A stretch of DNA of 64,000 nt, from NCBI GenBank assembly GCA_022710935.1, contig JAKLFY010000012.1, forward strand, positions 1 through 64,000, in the 5' to 3' direction. The notes under the pieces were generated by a model. That model ran no database searches and was not told where the DNA came from. It saw only the letters and a list, made by a program, of their open reading frames with translations. The position numbers and the translations under genes are program-made. Of this stretch, positions 17,529 to 27,062 are shown piece after piece. The DNA is from Verrucomicrobiota bacterium (GTDB lineage Bacteria; Verrucomicrobiota; Verrucomicrobiia; Limisphaerales; J093). Position 1 is the first letter of the stretch. Each line of letters begins with the position of its first letter.

Positions 17529-18461
17529 GTGGCAGACGACTATCATCAGCCGGTTCTGCTTGAAGAAGTCATGGCGGCGTTCGAGCCGCAGACAGGACGA
17601 GTGTATGTGGACGGCACGATTGGAGGCGGGGGTCATGCGGAAGCCCTGCTGGAACGGAGTTCACCTGCGGGAAGGCTCCTGGGTTGTGACCTCGATCCGG
17701 ATGCGATCTCGGCGGCCGCGGCCCGGCTTGGCCGGTTCGCGGGCCGATTCGAAATCCGATCGGGAAACTTTGCGGACCTGAGCGGGTGGATTCCCGCGGG
17801 ATCGAGTGACGGAGTGCTGCTGGATCTGGGTGTCAGCTCGCACCAACTCGATTGCGCCCAGCGCGGATTCAGTTTCCGACTCGATGGACCGCTCGACATG
17901 CGGCTTGATCCGCGTCGGGGCGACACGGCGGCGGATCTTGTGAACAACTGGCCGGTCACCGAGCTGGCGCAAATTTTTCGCGACCTGGGCGAGGAGAGGC
18001 GGGCGTGGCGGGTGGCGCGGGCGCTGGAATGGGAGCGTCGTCGGACACCGTTCCAGACGACGCGGCAGTTGGCGGATCTGGTCGAGCGGGTGGCGCCGCG
18101 GGGGGGGCAGGGGATCCACCCTGCGACGCGGGTTTTCCAGGCCTTGCGCATGGCGGTGAACGACGAGCTGGGGTCATTGAGGCGCGGGCTGGACGCTGCG
18201 TGGGCGGTCTTGAGGCCTGGGGGCCGGCTGGCGGTGATCAGTTTTCACTCTGGCGAGGACCGGGTGGTGAAACGATTTGGACAAGCGTTGGCGCGGGAGT
18301 ATGAAGTCACAGGCGACGCGGACATTCCGGAGTGGCGGCGGCCGCGGGCGAGCTTGCTGGCCTGGGTGAATCGCGGGCCGGTGGCGCCCAGTGCGGCGGA
18401 GGTCGCGTCCAACCCGCGCGCCCGGAGCGCCCGTTTGCGTGTCATGGAAAAACTCGGGTAA
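17529..18461 (+). CDS. rsmH: 16S rRNA (cytosine-1402-N4)-methyltransferase RsmH
   Basis: The 310-residue protein starts with GTG (MADDYHQPVLLEEV, the usual RsmH opening). It shows SAM motif I (VDGTIGGGGHAEALL), GCDLDPDA, LLDLGVSSHQLD, GPLDMRLD and the C-terminal VISFHSGEDRVVKR. Length and motifs are complete for the family. It methylates C1402 of 16S rRNA in the decoding centre, in the cytoplasm. It is the standard companion of mraZ at the head of dcw clusters. Confidence 0.97.
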   Translation: MADDYHQPVLLEEVMAAFEPQTGRVYVDGTIGGGGHAEALLERSSPAGRLLGCDLDPDAISAAAARLGRFAGRFEIRSGNFADLSGWIPAGSSDGVLLDLGVSSHQLDCAQRGFSFRLDGPLDMRLDPRRGDTAADLVNNWPVTELAQIFRDLGEERRAWRVARALEWERRRTPFQTTRQLADLVERVAPRGGQGIHPATRVFQALRMAVNDELGSLRRGLDAAWAVLRPGGRLAVISFHSGEDRVVKRFGQALAREYEVTGDADIPEWRRPRASLLAWVNRGPVAPSAAEVASNPRARSARLRVMEKLG

Positions 18462-18468
18462 CTTGGCA

Positions 18469-18837
18469 ATGGCAAGAAAGCGCAAAACACGTTCCGCGGA
18501 CGTTCGCGTCGGCCCCCTGTTGCTGGCGTTGGGGATCTGTCTCTTCGCGTGCGGATCGGGGATGGGGTACATCTGGCACCGCAACCGCAATGCGCAGTTG
18601 GGACGCGAGATTCGGGCGGCCACGGCGCAACTGGAAGGGTTGCGCAGCACCAATCTGCTTCTGGACCAACAACTGGACGGGCTTCGATCTCCGCGCGCTC
18701 TGGAAGCGGCCGTGCGCAATCTGAATCTGGGACTGGTCATGCCGCAGCCGGAGCAGATCCTGCGGATACCCGAGGGGCAACCCGGCGCGGCGGTGGTGTC
18801 CTCTCACATGCTGCGCATGGCGGCGCGGCGGCCCTGA
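18469..18837 (+). CDS. ftsL: FtsL-like small division protein
   Basis: The 122-residue product has a basic cytoplasmic start (MARKRKTRSADVRVG), one transmembrane segment (~residues 15-36, LLLALGICLFACGSGMGYIW) and an external alpha-helical stretch (AQLGREIRAATAQLEGL). That is the bitopic leucine-zipper-like layout of FtsL. FtsL is poorly conserved, so the call rests on topology, size and position between rsmH and ftsI. It would bind FtsQ/FtsB and activate FtsW-FtsI. ATG 18469 follows the rsmH stop by 7 bp. Confidence 0.8.
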   Translation: MARKRKTRSADVRVGPLLLALGICLFACGSGMGYIWHRNRNAQLGREIRAATAQLEGLRSTNLLLDQQLDGLRSPRALEAAVRNLNLGLVMPQPEQILRIPEGQPGAAVVSSHMLRMAARRP

Positions 18838-18852
18838 ACAGGCATCGACACT

Positions 18853-20763
18853 GTGCATCTGGTCAACACCCAATCGACGCGGCGGATCGCGGGTCTCGCG
18901 ACGCTGCTGGTGCTTGGCTTTCTGGGGCTGGCGGGCCGGTTGGCCTGGCTGCAGATTGTCGAGCACGAGGAGCTGGCGCAGATTGTCGAGAAGAAGCTGC
19001 AGCGCAACGTGCCGCGTCCGGCCCGGCGGGGCGCCATTTTGGACCTGCGCGGGACAGTTCTGGCCACGAGCGTTCCGGCCAAGACCGTGTGTGCCGATCC
19101 GTCGCTGATCTATGGTCACCACGAGTTGGTGGCGAAGACCCTCGCGCCGTTGCTCAAGCTGCCGGAGCCGGTCCTGTTGAAGAAGATCCTCCCGCAAGTC
19201 ACGATGTTGACCAACGGGGTGTTGCGGACCAACAAGTATGTGGTTCTTAAGCGCAAGGTGCCGGCCGACGATTGGGAGCAGGTGAAGCGGGCGATGGGGG
19301 GTCTGGACCTGGACCTCGAGGGCAAGCGCATGACTACCAGTCTGCAGCAGGCTGTCAAGGGCTTGCGCACCCAAGCCGTTTTCGCCTCCGAGGACCACCT
19401 GCGCCAGTATCCGAGCCGGTCGCTGGCCGCGCATGTCATCGGGTTCACGGCAGGGGGCGAGGCCGAGACCGACCATGGGCGCGTGTTCGAGGATCACGGC
19501 GTGACGGGCATCGAGCTGACTCTCGATGACATGCTCAGCGGGGTGCACGGGTGGCGCAAGCCGGGGGAGGAGATGGCGCCGACACACGGTTTGGACGTGG
19601 TTCTGACGCTCGATGCCAACATTCAGAACATTGTCGAGGACGAGCTGGCCCGGGCTTTCGAGCGTTATTCGCCCGAAGGGATGTGCGCCCTGGTGGTGCG
19701 TCCGTACACGGGCGAGGTGCTGGCGCTGGCCAATCTGCCCACATTCGATCCGAACGAGCCCGGGCGCGCGGCGAACGGCCAGCGCAATCGCGCGACGGCC
19801 GACACCTACGAGCCGGGCTCGACGTTCAAGGTCGTGGCGATCGTGACGGCGTTGAGCGACGGGCGGCTGACGCTCAACGAGACCGTGTTTTGCGAGAACG
19901 GGCGTTGGTTCTACGGTGGCGAGTGGCTGCGCGATTATCGCGCGTTCGGGTATCTGTCATTCGAGGAGGTGGTGTCCCACTCGTCGAACATCGGCACGGC
20001 GAAGGCGGCGTTGCGGCTGGGCGAGGCGCGCCTCTACAACACCATCACCAATTTCGGATTCGGCCAGATCACCGGCATTCCCCTCGATGCCCAGGCGCGC
20101 GGACGCATTCTCCCGCCCAAGACCTGGAGTGACATTTCGATCACTCGAATTCCGATCGGACATGAGATCTCGACGACTCCGTTGCAGATGGCGATGGCGA
20201 TGGCGGCCATCGCCAATGGCGGCGTCCTGATGCAGCCGAAACTGGTCGAACGGCTGCAGGATGGGACCGGCCGCATCGTGCGTCAGTTCTCGCCTCACCC
20301 GCTGCGGCGCGTTGTGAGCGAATCGGCCTGCAACGAGATGAAGCGCGCGTTGCGGTCGGTGGTGAGCGACGACGGGACGGCGATGCGGGCCCAGCTCGAC
20401 TACTACAGCGTGGCCGGCAAGACAGGCACGACCGAGAAGTACAAGCACGGCACCTACAAGTCGGGCAAATACTACTACGCGTCCTTTGTCGGTTTTCTGC
20501 CGATCGATCGTCCGGAGCTCTGCATCCTGGTTGGCGTGGACGAGCCGGACAAGGGCGCTGGCCAGGGGCACACGGGCGGCGTGGTTGCGGCGCCGGTCTT
20601 TCGGGCGATTGCCGAACGGACCGCCGCGTACCTGCGGATTCCGCCGGACATCACGCCGGAGACCGAGGGTGGCGCGCAGGGCCGGCTGTCGGCGGAACTC
20701 GCGCACCGGCGCGTGACGCCCCGCACGGCCCATGGTTTGCCGACCTCATCCGCGACGCGTTGA
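18853..20763 (+). CDS. ftsI: FtsI-type division transpeptidase (penicillin-binding protein 2/3 class)
   Basis: The 636-residue class B PBP has an N-terminal transmembrane anchor (~residues 14-35), the PBP dimerisation domain, and a transpeptidase domain with all active-site motifs: SxxK at S323-K326 (PGSTFKVV), SxN at 377-379 (SHSSN) and KTG at 523-525 (VAGKTGT). No PASTA domains follow. It cross-links septal peptidoglycan outside the inner membrane as partner of FtsW. Start is GTG 18853, 15 bp after ftsL. The stop overlaps the murF ATG as TGATG. murE, which often follows ftsI, is absent. Confidence 0.95.
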   Translation: MHLVNTQSTRRIAGLATLLVLGFLGLAGRLAWLQIVEHEELAQIVEKKLQRNVPRPARRGAILDLRGTVLATSVPAKTVCADPSLIYGHHELVAKTLAPLLKLPEPVLLKKILPQVTMLTNGVLRTNKYVVLKRKVPADDWEQVKRAMGGLDLDLEGKRMTTSLQQAVKGLRTQAVFASEDHLRQYPSRSLAAHVIGFTAGGEAETDHGRVFEDHGVTGIELTLDDMLSGVHGWRKPGEEMAPTHGLDVVLTLDANIQNIVEDELARAFERYSPEGMCALVVRPYTGEVLALANLPTFDPNEPGRAANGQRNRATADTYEPGSTFKVVAIVTALSDGRLTLNETVFCENGRWFYGGEWLRDYRAFGYLSFEEVVSHSSNIGTAKAALRLGEARLYNTITNFGFGQITGIPLDAQARGRILPPKTWSDISITRIPIGHEISTTPLQMAMAMAAIANGGVLMQPKLVERLQDGTGRIVRQFSPHPLRRVVSESACNEMKRALRSVVSDDGTAMRAQLDYYSVAGKTGTTEKYKHGTYKSGKYYYASFVGFLPIDRPELCILVGVDEPDKGAGQGHTGGVVAAPVFRAIAERTAAYLRIPPDITPETEGGAQGRLSAELAHRRVTPRTAHGLPTSSATR

Positions 20764-22193
20764 TGCGCTCTCTCACACCATCATGCGCTAAGCCCGGGAT
20801 GGAACCTCTCTCGCTTCATCAGGTCGCGGCAGCCTGCCGCGGCGACATCCTCGCCGGCGCTCCGGATTTGGTTGTGCGGCGCGTTGGCACCGACTCGAGG
20901 CGAACCGAGCCGGGCGATTTGTTCGTGGCGCTGGTGGGGGATCGCCATGACGGGCACGCGCACATCGCGTCCGCCGCCGAGCGGGGGGCGATCGCGGTGC
21001 TGGGGGCGCGCAGCCGGCCGATCGCGGCGCCTTCGGGCTGCGCCCTGGTGGTGGTGGACGACACCCGGCGCGCCTTGGGGGATTTGGCCGCGGCCTATCG
21101 TTCCGGTTTTGATTTGCCGGTGGTGGCGGTGGCGGGGTCGAACGGCAAGACGACAACCAAGGACCTGATTGCGGCTGTGTTGGCTCAGCGATACGCCAGC
21201 CTGTCGAGCGAGGGCAACTTCAACAACGACATTGGCGTGCCTTTGACGCTGCTGCGCGTCGAACGGCGCCACCAGGTGGCCGTGATCGAGGCGGGCACCA
21301 ATCACCCCGGAGAACTGGCCTTGCTGCTCGGGCAAATCCAGCCCACGCACGGAGTGCTCACGAGTCTGGGGCGTGAACACCTCGAGTTTTTCGGCAATCT
21401 GGGCGGTGTGGTGGACGAGGAGGGCTGGCTGGCGGAGTTGCTTCCGGCTTCCGGCACGCTCTATGTCAATGGCGACTCGCCGGGGATGGAGGACGTGGTC
21501 GCTCGCACCCGCGCCGCGGTCGTGCGGGTCGGGTGGGGGGCGAACGCGGACTGGCAGGCGACGGGGGTCGACACCGATGCGGATGGCATGCGTTTTGGCG
21601 TTCGAGCGCCGCGGCCCGATTGCAGCGGGACCTATCGCATCCGCGCCTGGGGGCGGCATCAGGTCGTGAACGCTTTGCTGGGGCTGGCGGTGGGGGCGGA
21701 TTTCGGACTGACGCGCGAGCAGATGCAGGCGGGGCTCGACGCCTTTCGGCTCCCGCGCATGCGCCTGCAACTTTCCGAGTGGCGCGGGATTTCGGTGTTG
21801 GAGGATTGCTACAACGCCAATGAAGACTCGATGACCGCGGCGCTGGACACGCTACGGGCCTTGCCGTGCGCGGGGCGGCGCCTGGCCGTTCTTGGGGACA
21901 TGGCCGAGTTGGGCGAGCACGCGGCCGAGGCGCACAGGGAGGTTGGCCGGCGGTCTGCCGGTGTCGTCGATCAGTTGATTGCCGTCGGTCGCATGGCTTT
22001 CGTGATGGGTCAAGCGGCGCGGGATGCAGGGTTGCGGGACGTCGTCGAGTGCGATAACGCGTCGGCGGCCGCGTCGACTCTGGCGGGCGCGGTGCGCGCG
22101 GGCGATCTTGTGCTGGTGAAGGCTTCGCGCGCGACGCGGCTCGAAGGTGTGTTCGAGGGTTTGAAGGCCGCGTGGGCGGGCGGCGGCATCTGA
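20763..22193 (+). CDS. murF: UDP-N-acetylmuramoyl-tripeptide--D-alanyl-D-alanine ligase MurF
   Basis: MurF adds D-Ala-D-Ala to the UDP-MurNAc-tripeptide in the cytoplasm using ATP. Visible motifs are the substrate domain (GTDSRRTEPGDLFVAL), the P-loop GSNGKTTTKD, the GNFNNDIGVPLTLL loop that separates MurF from other Mur ligases, and DCYNANEDSM in the C-terminal part. Length is normal (~476 residues). ATG 20763 overlaps the ftsI stop; ATG 20799 (MEPLSLHQV) would start closer to where family members begin. The stop is 7 bp before mraY. Confidence 0.96.
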   Translation: MRSLTPSCAKPGMEPLSLHQVAAACRGDILAGAPDLVVRRVGTDSRRTEPGDLFVALVGDRHDGHAHIASAAERGAIAVLGARSRPIAAPSGCALVVVDDTRRALGDLAAAYRSGFDLPVVAVAGSNGKTTTKDLIAAVLAQRYASLSSEGNFNNDIGVPLTLLRVERRHQVAVIEAGTNHPGELALLLGQIQPTHGVLTSLGREHLEFFGNLGGVVDEEGWLAELLPASGTLYVNGDSPGMEDVVARTRAAVVRVGWGANADWQATGVDTDADGMRFGVRAPRPDCSGTYRIRAWGRHQVVNALLGLAVGADFGLTREQMQAGLDAFRLPRMRLQLSEWRGISVLEDCYNANEDSMTAALDTLRALPCAGRRLAVLGDMAELGEHAAEAHREVGRRSAGVVDQLIAVGRMAFVMGQAARDAGLRDVVECDNASAAASTLAGAVRAGDLVLVKASRATRLEGVFEGLKAAWAGGGI

Positions 22194-22200
22194 GGGGGGC

Positions 22201-23349
22201 ATGCTCTACTATCTCAGCCAATACTTGCAGCAGAGCGCCCAGGGGACAGGGTGGGAGGAGACGCTTTCGGGTTTGCGGTTGTTTCGGTACATCACCTTTC
22301 GCACGGCCGGGGCGGCGGTGACGGCCCTTCTCCTGAGCTGGTGGCTTGGCCCCAAGGTCATCGTCTGGCTGAAGCGGCTCCGATTCGGGCAGGAGTACCG
22401 GGACGCGGCGGATGCGCATGGCGACTTGAAAGCCCGGGTGTTGGACAAGAGGGGCACGCCGACCATGGGCGGGCTCCTGATCGTGATGGTGATCGATTTG
22501 ACGGTCCTGCTCTGGGCGCAATGGAATGCGATGACGGTGTTGACCCTGGCTTCGCTGGTGGGGTTGGCGGGGCTTGGGTTCTACGACGATTACGCGAAGA
22601 TCGCACTGCAGGACGGCAAGGGTGTGCGTGGCCGGGTCAAGCTCTGGGTGCAGGTGCTCTTGGCGCTGTTCATCGCAGGTTACCTGTGGTACCTGCCGGA
22701 CACGCGGGAGCTGATCACGTCGGTGATCGTGCCTTTTTACAAGCATCCGATCACCGCGGGCGCGCCGGTGCTCGGGATGGCTGTCACCGTGTTCACGATT
22801 GTCGGCAGCTCGAACGCGGTCAATCTCACCGATGGTCTGGACGGACTGGCGATCGGCTGCACGCTGATCGTGACCGCGGTTCTTTTGATTGTGACCTATG
22901 TCGCGGGCCACGCCCAGTTTGCGGAGTATTTGAAGGTGCCCGCGGTGTCGGGTGCCGGGGAACTGACCGTGATTTGCGGAGCCATGTTTGGGGCGTCGCT
23001 CGGGTTTCTCTGGTACAACTGCCATCCGGCGCAGGTGTTCATGGGGGACACCGGCTCGTTGGCGCTGGGCGGGACGCTCGGGATCATCTCGGTGTTGGCG
23101 CACCAGCCGTTTGTTCTGTTCATTGCGGGCGGTGTCTTTGTCGCCGAGGCGGTCTCGGTGATCATCCAGGTCGGATGTTTCAAAGGCTACCGGCGTTTTC
23201 GGGGCGTCGAGAAGCGTGTGTTTCTGCGGACGCCGCTGCACCATCACTTCGAAAAACTGGGCTGGTACGAGTCGAAGATCGTCGCTCGTTTCTACATCCT
23301 GTGCGTGCTCTGCGCGGTGCTGGCCCTGGCGAGCCTGAAGATGCGTTGA
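22201..23349 (+). CDS. mraY: Phospho-N-acetylmuramoyl-pentapeptide transferase MraY
   Basis: This 382-residue polytopic membrane enzyme moves phospho-MurNAc-pentapeptide onto undecaprenyl phosphate, forming lipid I. Signature segments are DKRGTPTMGGLL, the Mg-binding FYDDYAK, SSNAVNLTDGLDGLAIG, VFMGDTGSLALG and the cytoplasmic histidine loop RTPLHHHFEKLGWYE. About ten hydrophobic segments are spread over the length. It follows murF by 7 bp. murD, which normally follows mraY, is not here. Confidence 0.97.
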   Translation: MLYYLSQYLQQSAQGTGWEETLSGLRLFRYITFRTAGAAVTALLLSWWLGPKVIVWLKRLRFGQEYRDAADAHGDLKARVLDKRGTPTMGGLLIVMVIDLTVLLWAQWNAMTVLTLASLVGLAGLGFYDDYAKIALQDGKGVRGRVKLWVQVLLALFIAGYLWYLPDTRELITSVIVPFYKHPITAGAPVLGMAVTVFTIVGSSNAVNLTDGLDGLAIGCTLIVTAVLLIVTYVAGHAQFAEYLKVPAVSGAGELTVICGAMFGASLGFLWYNCHPAQVFMGDTGSLALGGTLGIISVLAHQPFVLFIAGGVFVAEAVSVIIQVGCFKGYRRFRGVEKRVFLRTPLHHHFEKLGWYESKIVARFYILCVLCAVLALASLKMR

Positions 23350-23811
23350 ACGGGAACTGGGCGAGGCCATGAATCCTCAGACAACAACTGGGAAACCCGA
23401 GGGGATCCAGCGCGCGCGTTCCGGCGCATGCGGGGCGGCGGCCGCCCCGGTCCGGCAGGGCTGGGCCTCGGGGAGGAGCGCGTTTGCCGCGGCTGAAAAT
23501 GCCGTGTTCAGCGTTGCAGGTTTGCCCTCGCCGGTTTATTCGTATTTCGAGATGTTTCCGGACGGCCAACATCAGGGTGAGGTGTCTCAGCCCGGTTGCG
23601 AACACGCCGTGTGGTCAACCACGCCGTGTGGTCGACGGGAGGCGGAGTCCGCCCTCGCTGTCCTGGGGATGCGCGGCGGTCGACCGCTGCGCGAGAGCCG
23701 TCCGGGGTCCGATTTTTTGCCTCGACGTTTTTTGAGGGAAAACGCCGGGGCGAAACCACAACCGAGTCAAGTCCTCAACTCCAGATCCGCGCAGCCGCGC
23801 GCTCGCATCCT
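23350..23811 (+). other. 462-bp gap in the dcw cluster at the usual murD position
   Basis: No recognisable gene lies between mraY and the LysM gene. One open frame (ATG 23369 to TGA 23815, 148 codons) starts behind a GAGG and overlaps the LysM start as ATGA. However, its product is low-complexity and resembles nothing I know. A 17-bp unit (CACGCCGTGTGGTCAAC) is repeated directly at 23603-23619 and 23620-23636 with one difference. The stretch may be what remains after loss or relocation of murD. Confidence 0.55.
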
Positions 23812-24594
23812 ATGAACACGCCAAGTCCAATCAATCCCTTGAGCCCGCTGAGCCAGCAGGCCAGGGGCAAGTCCAATGTCCGCCTGGCGGTGATCTCGAT
23901 CATCGCATTGCACGCAGTGTTTTTCGGCGGCCTTTTGCTTCAGGGCTGCAAACCGAAGACGGTCGACCAGAGCCTCGCGGGCCGTGAAGCGGGGGCCTCG
24001 GTTCCGACCACCGATGTCGCCCCGTCTGTGCCCACCAACGTGGCGCTGTTCGGTCCGGGGACAACGCAGCCGGCCTTGACGGGCGATCCCTACGACCAGC
24101 CGGGAGTGGCCTTGACCCCGAGCGTGCCGACCAACGAGACATGGATGGCATCGACGCCGCCGCCGCCTGTGGAACCGGTGCAGCCGACCTTGCCCCCGAG
24201 CACCACCGAGTACGTGGTCAAGGCGCGCGACACCCTGGGCCAAATCGCCAAGAACCACGGCATCACCCTCGCCACGCTCTTGCAGGCCAACCCAGGCATC
24301 GAGCCGCTTCGGTTGCAGATCGGCGACAAGGTCCAGGTCCCGGCCGTCGCCGCACAGAGCGGCGTGGCGGCTCCCAGCGAGGATCCGGACGCCCAGAAGA
24401 CGACGACGCACGTTGTAAAAGGCGGCGAGAATCTGACGCGGATCGCCAAGACCTACGGGGTCACGCTCAAGGAACTCCGCGCCGCCAACAACTTGAAGAC
24501 CGATCGGATTCTCGTCGGTCAGAAACTGAAGATCCCGGCCGCCGCGCCGGCCGGACAAGGTGGCACGGCTGAGACCGGACTTCCGCCGCGTTAG
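23812..24594 (+). CDS. Membrane-anchored protein with two LysM domains
   Basis: The 260-residue protein has a short cytoplasmic start, one membrane segment (~residues 24-42, RLAVISIIALHAVFFGGLLL) followed by QGCK, and a Pro/Thr-rich spacer. Two LysM peptidoglycan-binding domains follow, at ~residues 133-180 (YVVKARDTLGQIAKNHGITL) and ~200-248 (HVVKGGENLTRIAKTYGVTL). It would sit in the inner membrane and bind peptidoglycan, consistent with its place between mraY and ftsW. No catalytic domain is attached. ATG 23812 is chosen because longer upstream frames run through low-complexity sequence. Confidence 0.9.
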   Translation: MNTPSPINPLSPLSQQARGKSNVRLAVISIIALHAVFFGGLLLQGCKPKTVDQSLAGREAGASVPTTDVAPSVPTNVALFGPGTTQPALTGDPYDQPGVALTPSVPTNETWMASTPPPPVEPVQPTLPPSTTEYVVKARDTLGQIAKNHGITLATLLQANPGIEPLRLQIGDKVQVPAVAAQSGVAAPSEDPDAQKTTTHVVKGGENLTRIAKTYGVTLKELRAANNLKTDRILVGQKLKIPAAAPAGQGGTAETGLPPR

Positions 24595-24722
24595 GGGCTC
24601 GAGCGTCCCGGCAGGCAGCGCGGCGCCGGCCGTCCTCAAGCCGGTTCTGTGGCCTGCCGCCGGGACGCCGAGCATCCCCCTGTTCCATCGCGGCGCGGGC
24701 GAAGAATGAAATTCAATCTGTG

Positions 24723-25835
24723 ATGAGGCTTTCCGCGACGATTCTGGTGGCGTCCGCGCTGGCCCTGCTGTCGTTGGGGATGTTGACGCTCTTCAGCATC
24801 AGCCCGCCCAACGCCAGCCTGACATACCTGTCGCGTCAAATCGTGGCGGCGGGGCTCGGGCTGGGCGGTGCGTTTCTGTTGGCCCAGATCCAGCATCGCC
24901 GGCTGCGCGCCTGGAGTTGGTTGTTGCTGCTGGTGGCGGTCGGATTGCTTGTCTTTGTCATGGTTGCCGGCGTCGAGGTCAAAGCGGCGCGCCGCTGGTG
25001 CCGGCTGGGTCCGGTCCAGTTTCAGCCTTCGGAGTTTGCCAAGCTGGCGTTGTTGGTGGCCTTGGCGCACTACGGGGCCGTGAACGAACGGGTGATGCGC
25101 TCTTTCTGGTACGGCGTCGTTGTGCCGGCCATGCTCATCGGCCTGGTCACCGGTTTGATCTTTGTCGAGCCGGATTGGGGAACGGCGATCCTGCTGGGGG
25201 CGACGTCCGTGGTGGTCCTGTTGGTTGCCGGAGCGCGCATGACGCACCTGGCGGTGCCTGTGCTTTTCGGGATGGGGTCTCTCTGCGCCTTCCTGGCCTT
25301 TAATTCGGTGCGGATTGACCGGGTGCACGCCTGGCTCAATCCCGACACCACGCGGCAGGGGGTGGGTTTTCAGGCGTGGCAGGCCAAACTCGCCCTGGGG
25401 CGGGGGGGACTGACCGGCGTGGGTCTCAACGCGAGCATGCAGAAGGATCCGATTCCCGAGGAGCAGACCGATTTCATCTTCGCCATCATCGGAGAAGAGT
25501 TCGGGTACGTCGGGTCGCTGGTTGTGATTATCCTCTTCCTTCTTTATTTCCTGAGCGGTGTCAGCATCGCCCGCCAGGCCAGCGACCCGTTTGGCCGGCT
25601 GTTGGCCACGGGGATGAGTTTCCTGGTCGGTCTGCAGGCATTCATCAACCTCGGCGTGGTGTCGTCGGTCCTGCCGAACAAGGGCCTGGCTCTTCCATTC
25701 ATCAGCTTCGGCGGTTCGAATCTGGCCATCATGCTTCTCTGCACCGGCATTCTGGTGAGCGTGGCCCGGGCCAACGAGTGCCGGGTGGCGCCCGATCCGC
25801 GTTTGGAAGAGCTCGGACAACCGCAAACGGCTTAG
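24723..25835 (+). CDS. ftsW: FtsW septal peptidoglycan polymerase (SEDS family)
   Basis: This ~370-residue SEDS protein has about ten membrane segments. Family marks include WCRLGPVQFQPSEFAKLALL, FVEPDWGTAILL, NPDTTRQGVGFQAWQA, ALGRGGLTGVGLN, EEQTDFIFAIIGEEFGYVG and the C-terminal signature LPNKGLALPFISFGGSN. FtsW polymerises lipid II at the septum with FtsI. A GTG at 24720 directly precedes the chosen ATG. A 128-bp gap separates it from the LysM gene, the largest unexplained spacing in the cluster after the murD gap. Confidence 0.95.
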   Translation: MRLSATILVASALALLSLGMLTLFSISPPNASLTYLSRQIVAAGLGLGGAFLLAQIQHRRLRAWSWLLLLVAVGLLVFVMVAGVEVKAARRWCRLGPVQFQPSEFAKLALLVALAHYGAVNERVMRSFWYGVVVPAMLIGLVTGLIFVEPDWGTAILLGATSVVVLLVAGARMTHLAVPVLFGMGSLCAFLAFNSVRIDRVHAWLNPDTTRQGVGFQAWQAKLALGRGGLTGVGLNASMQKDPIPEEQTDFIFAIIGEEFGYVGSLVVIILFLLYFLSGVSIARQASDPFGRLLATGMSFLVGLQAFINLGVVSSVLPNKGLALPFISFGGSNLAIMLLCTGILVSVARANECRVAPDPRLEELGQPQTA

Positions 25836-25853
25836 TCCAGAGACATCACACCC

Positions 25854-27062
25854 ATGACCTCACCACGCATCGAGACGAACCGCTGCCAGCCGCGGATCGC
25901 CATCGCGTGTGGCGGCACGGGCGGACACCTCTTCCCGGGATTGGCGGTCGCCGAGGCGCTGCAGTCGCGGGGGGCGGACGTTCTCCTGCTGACTTCGACG
26001 AAGGAGGTGGATCGGAACGCCCTGGGTGCGGCCGGTGGAAGCGAGGTGGCCTCACTTGAAGCGGTTGGCCTCGAAAAGGGTGGATGGGGGCGCTTTCTGC
26101 GCGGATTCGCGCGATCGCTCGGACAATCGCGCGCCCTGTTTCGGAGCCGCCCGCCCTCGGCGGTGCTGGCGATGGGCGGATTCACCAGTGCGGCGCCGAT
26201 CCTGGCTGGGCGGCGCATGGGGGCGACGACCTATCTTCACGAGGCCAACGCCATTCCGGGCCGTGCCAACCGCTGGCTGGCTCACGTGGTCGATCGGGCC
26301 TTTGCAAACTACACCGAGGCCGCCGCGCGCCTGCGGCACCGGAAGATCCTGGTCACCGGCATGCCGGTGCGCTCGGCTTTGCTCGGCCTCGATCCTGCCG
26401 CCTGCCGCCAGAGCCTCGGGTTGAGACCGGATTGTCCTGTTCTATTGGTTGTCGGGGGAAGCCAGGGGGCGCGCGCGATCAATCAGGCGGTGGTTCGTCT
26501 GCTGCCCGCTCTGGCGCTGACCGAGCCCGATCTGCAATTCGTCCACCTGACAGGCCCCCACGACCTTGAAACCGTGCGGCATGCTTACGCCGGCCAGCAG
26601 CGGCGCTCCGTGGTCGAGCCATTCCTGACGAGAATGGAGCTGGCGTTGGGGGCGGCCACCGCGGCGATTTCGCGCGCGGGGGCGTCGGCCCTCGCCGAAT
26701 TCGCCGCCCTGCGGCTGCCGGCCGTGCTGATTCCGTATCCGTCCGCCGCCGACAACCATCAGTTTCACAACGCCCGCGCCCTGGCCGTGTCCGGCGCAGC
26801 GCGTCTCCAACTCCAGCACGAGGCCACGCCCGATCGGCTGCTCTGGCAGATCCGCGAGCTGGTGCGCAGCGACTCGACCCGGCAGGCGATGAGCGCGGCT
26901 TTGGCGCGATGGCATCGGCCCGACGCAGCGGAGCGGATTGCGGAGGCGATCTTCCTGGCTTTGCCCGATGCTCTGCAGGCGTCCGCGGCGCCCGCCGACC
27001 GGTCGGGCGCGCCTGCGACGGTGGTGGGACTGAGAACGGCGGACTCGAACCCTTCGCCATGA
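25854..27062 (+). CDS. murG: MurG, lipid II-forming N-acetylglucosaminyl transferase
   Basis: The 402-residue GT28 enzyme transfers GlcNAc to lipid I on the inner face of the membrane. It has the first glycine loop GGTGGHLFPGLAVAEAL (residues ~20-36), AMGGFTSAAPILAG, YLHEANAIPGRANR, GGSQGARAINQAV, and the donor-site segments ISRAGASALAEFAA and PYPSAADNHQFHNA. It is slightly longer than usual because of a Pro/Ala-rich C-terminal extension. Its stop overlaps the murB ATG (ATGA). Confidence 0.96.
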   Translation: MTSPRIETNRCQPRIAIACGGTGGHLFPGLAVAEALQSRGADVLLLTSTKEVDRNALGAAGGSEVASLEAVGLEKGGWGRFLRGFARSLGQSRALFRSRPPSAVLAMGGFTSAAPILAGRRMGATTYLHEANAIPGRANRWLAHVVDRAFANYTEAAARLRHRKILVTGMPVRSALLGLDPAACRQSLGLRPDCPVLLVVGGSQGARAINQAVVRLLPALALTEPDLQFVHLTGPHDLETVRHAYAGQQRRSVVEPFLTRMELALGAATAAISRAGASALAEFAALRLPAVLIPYPSAADNHQFHNARALAVSGAARLQLQHEATPDRLLWQIRELVRSDSTRQAMSAALARWHRPDAAERIAEAIFLALPDALQASAAPADRSGAPATVVGLRTADSNPSP

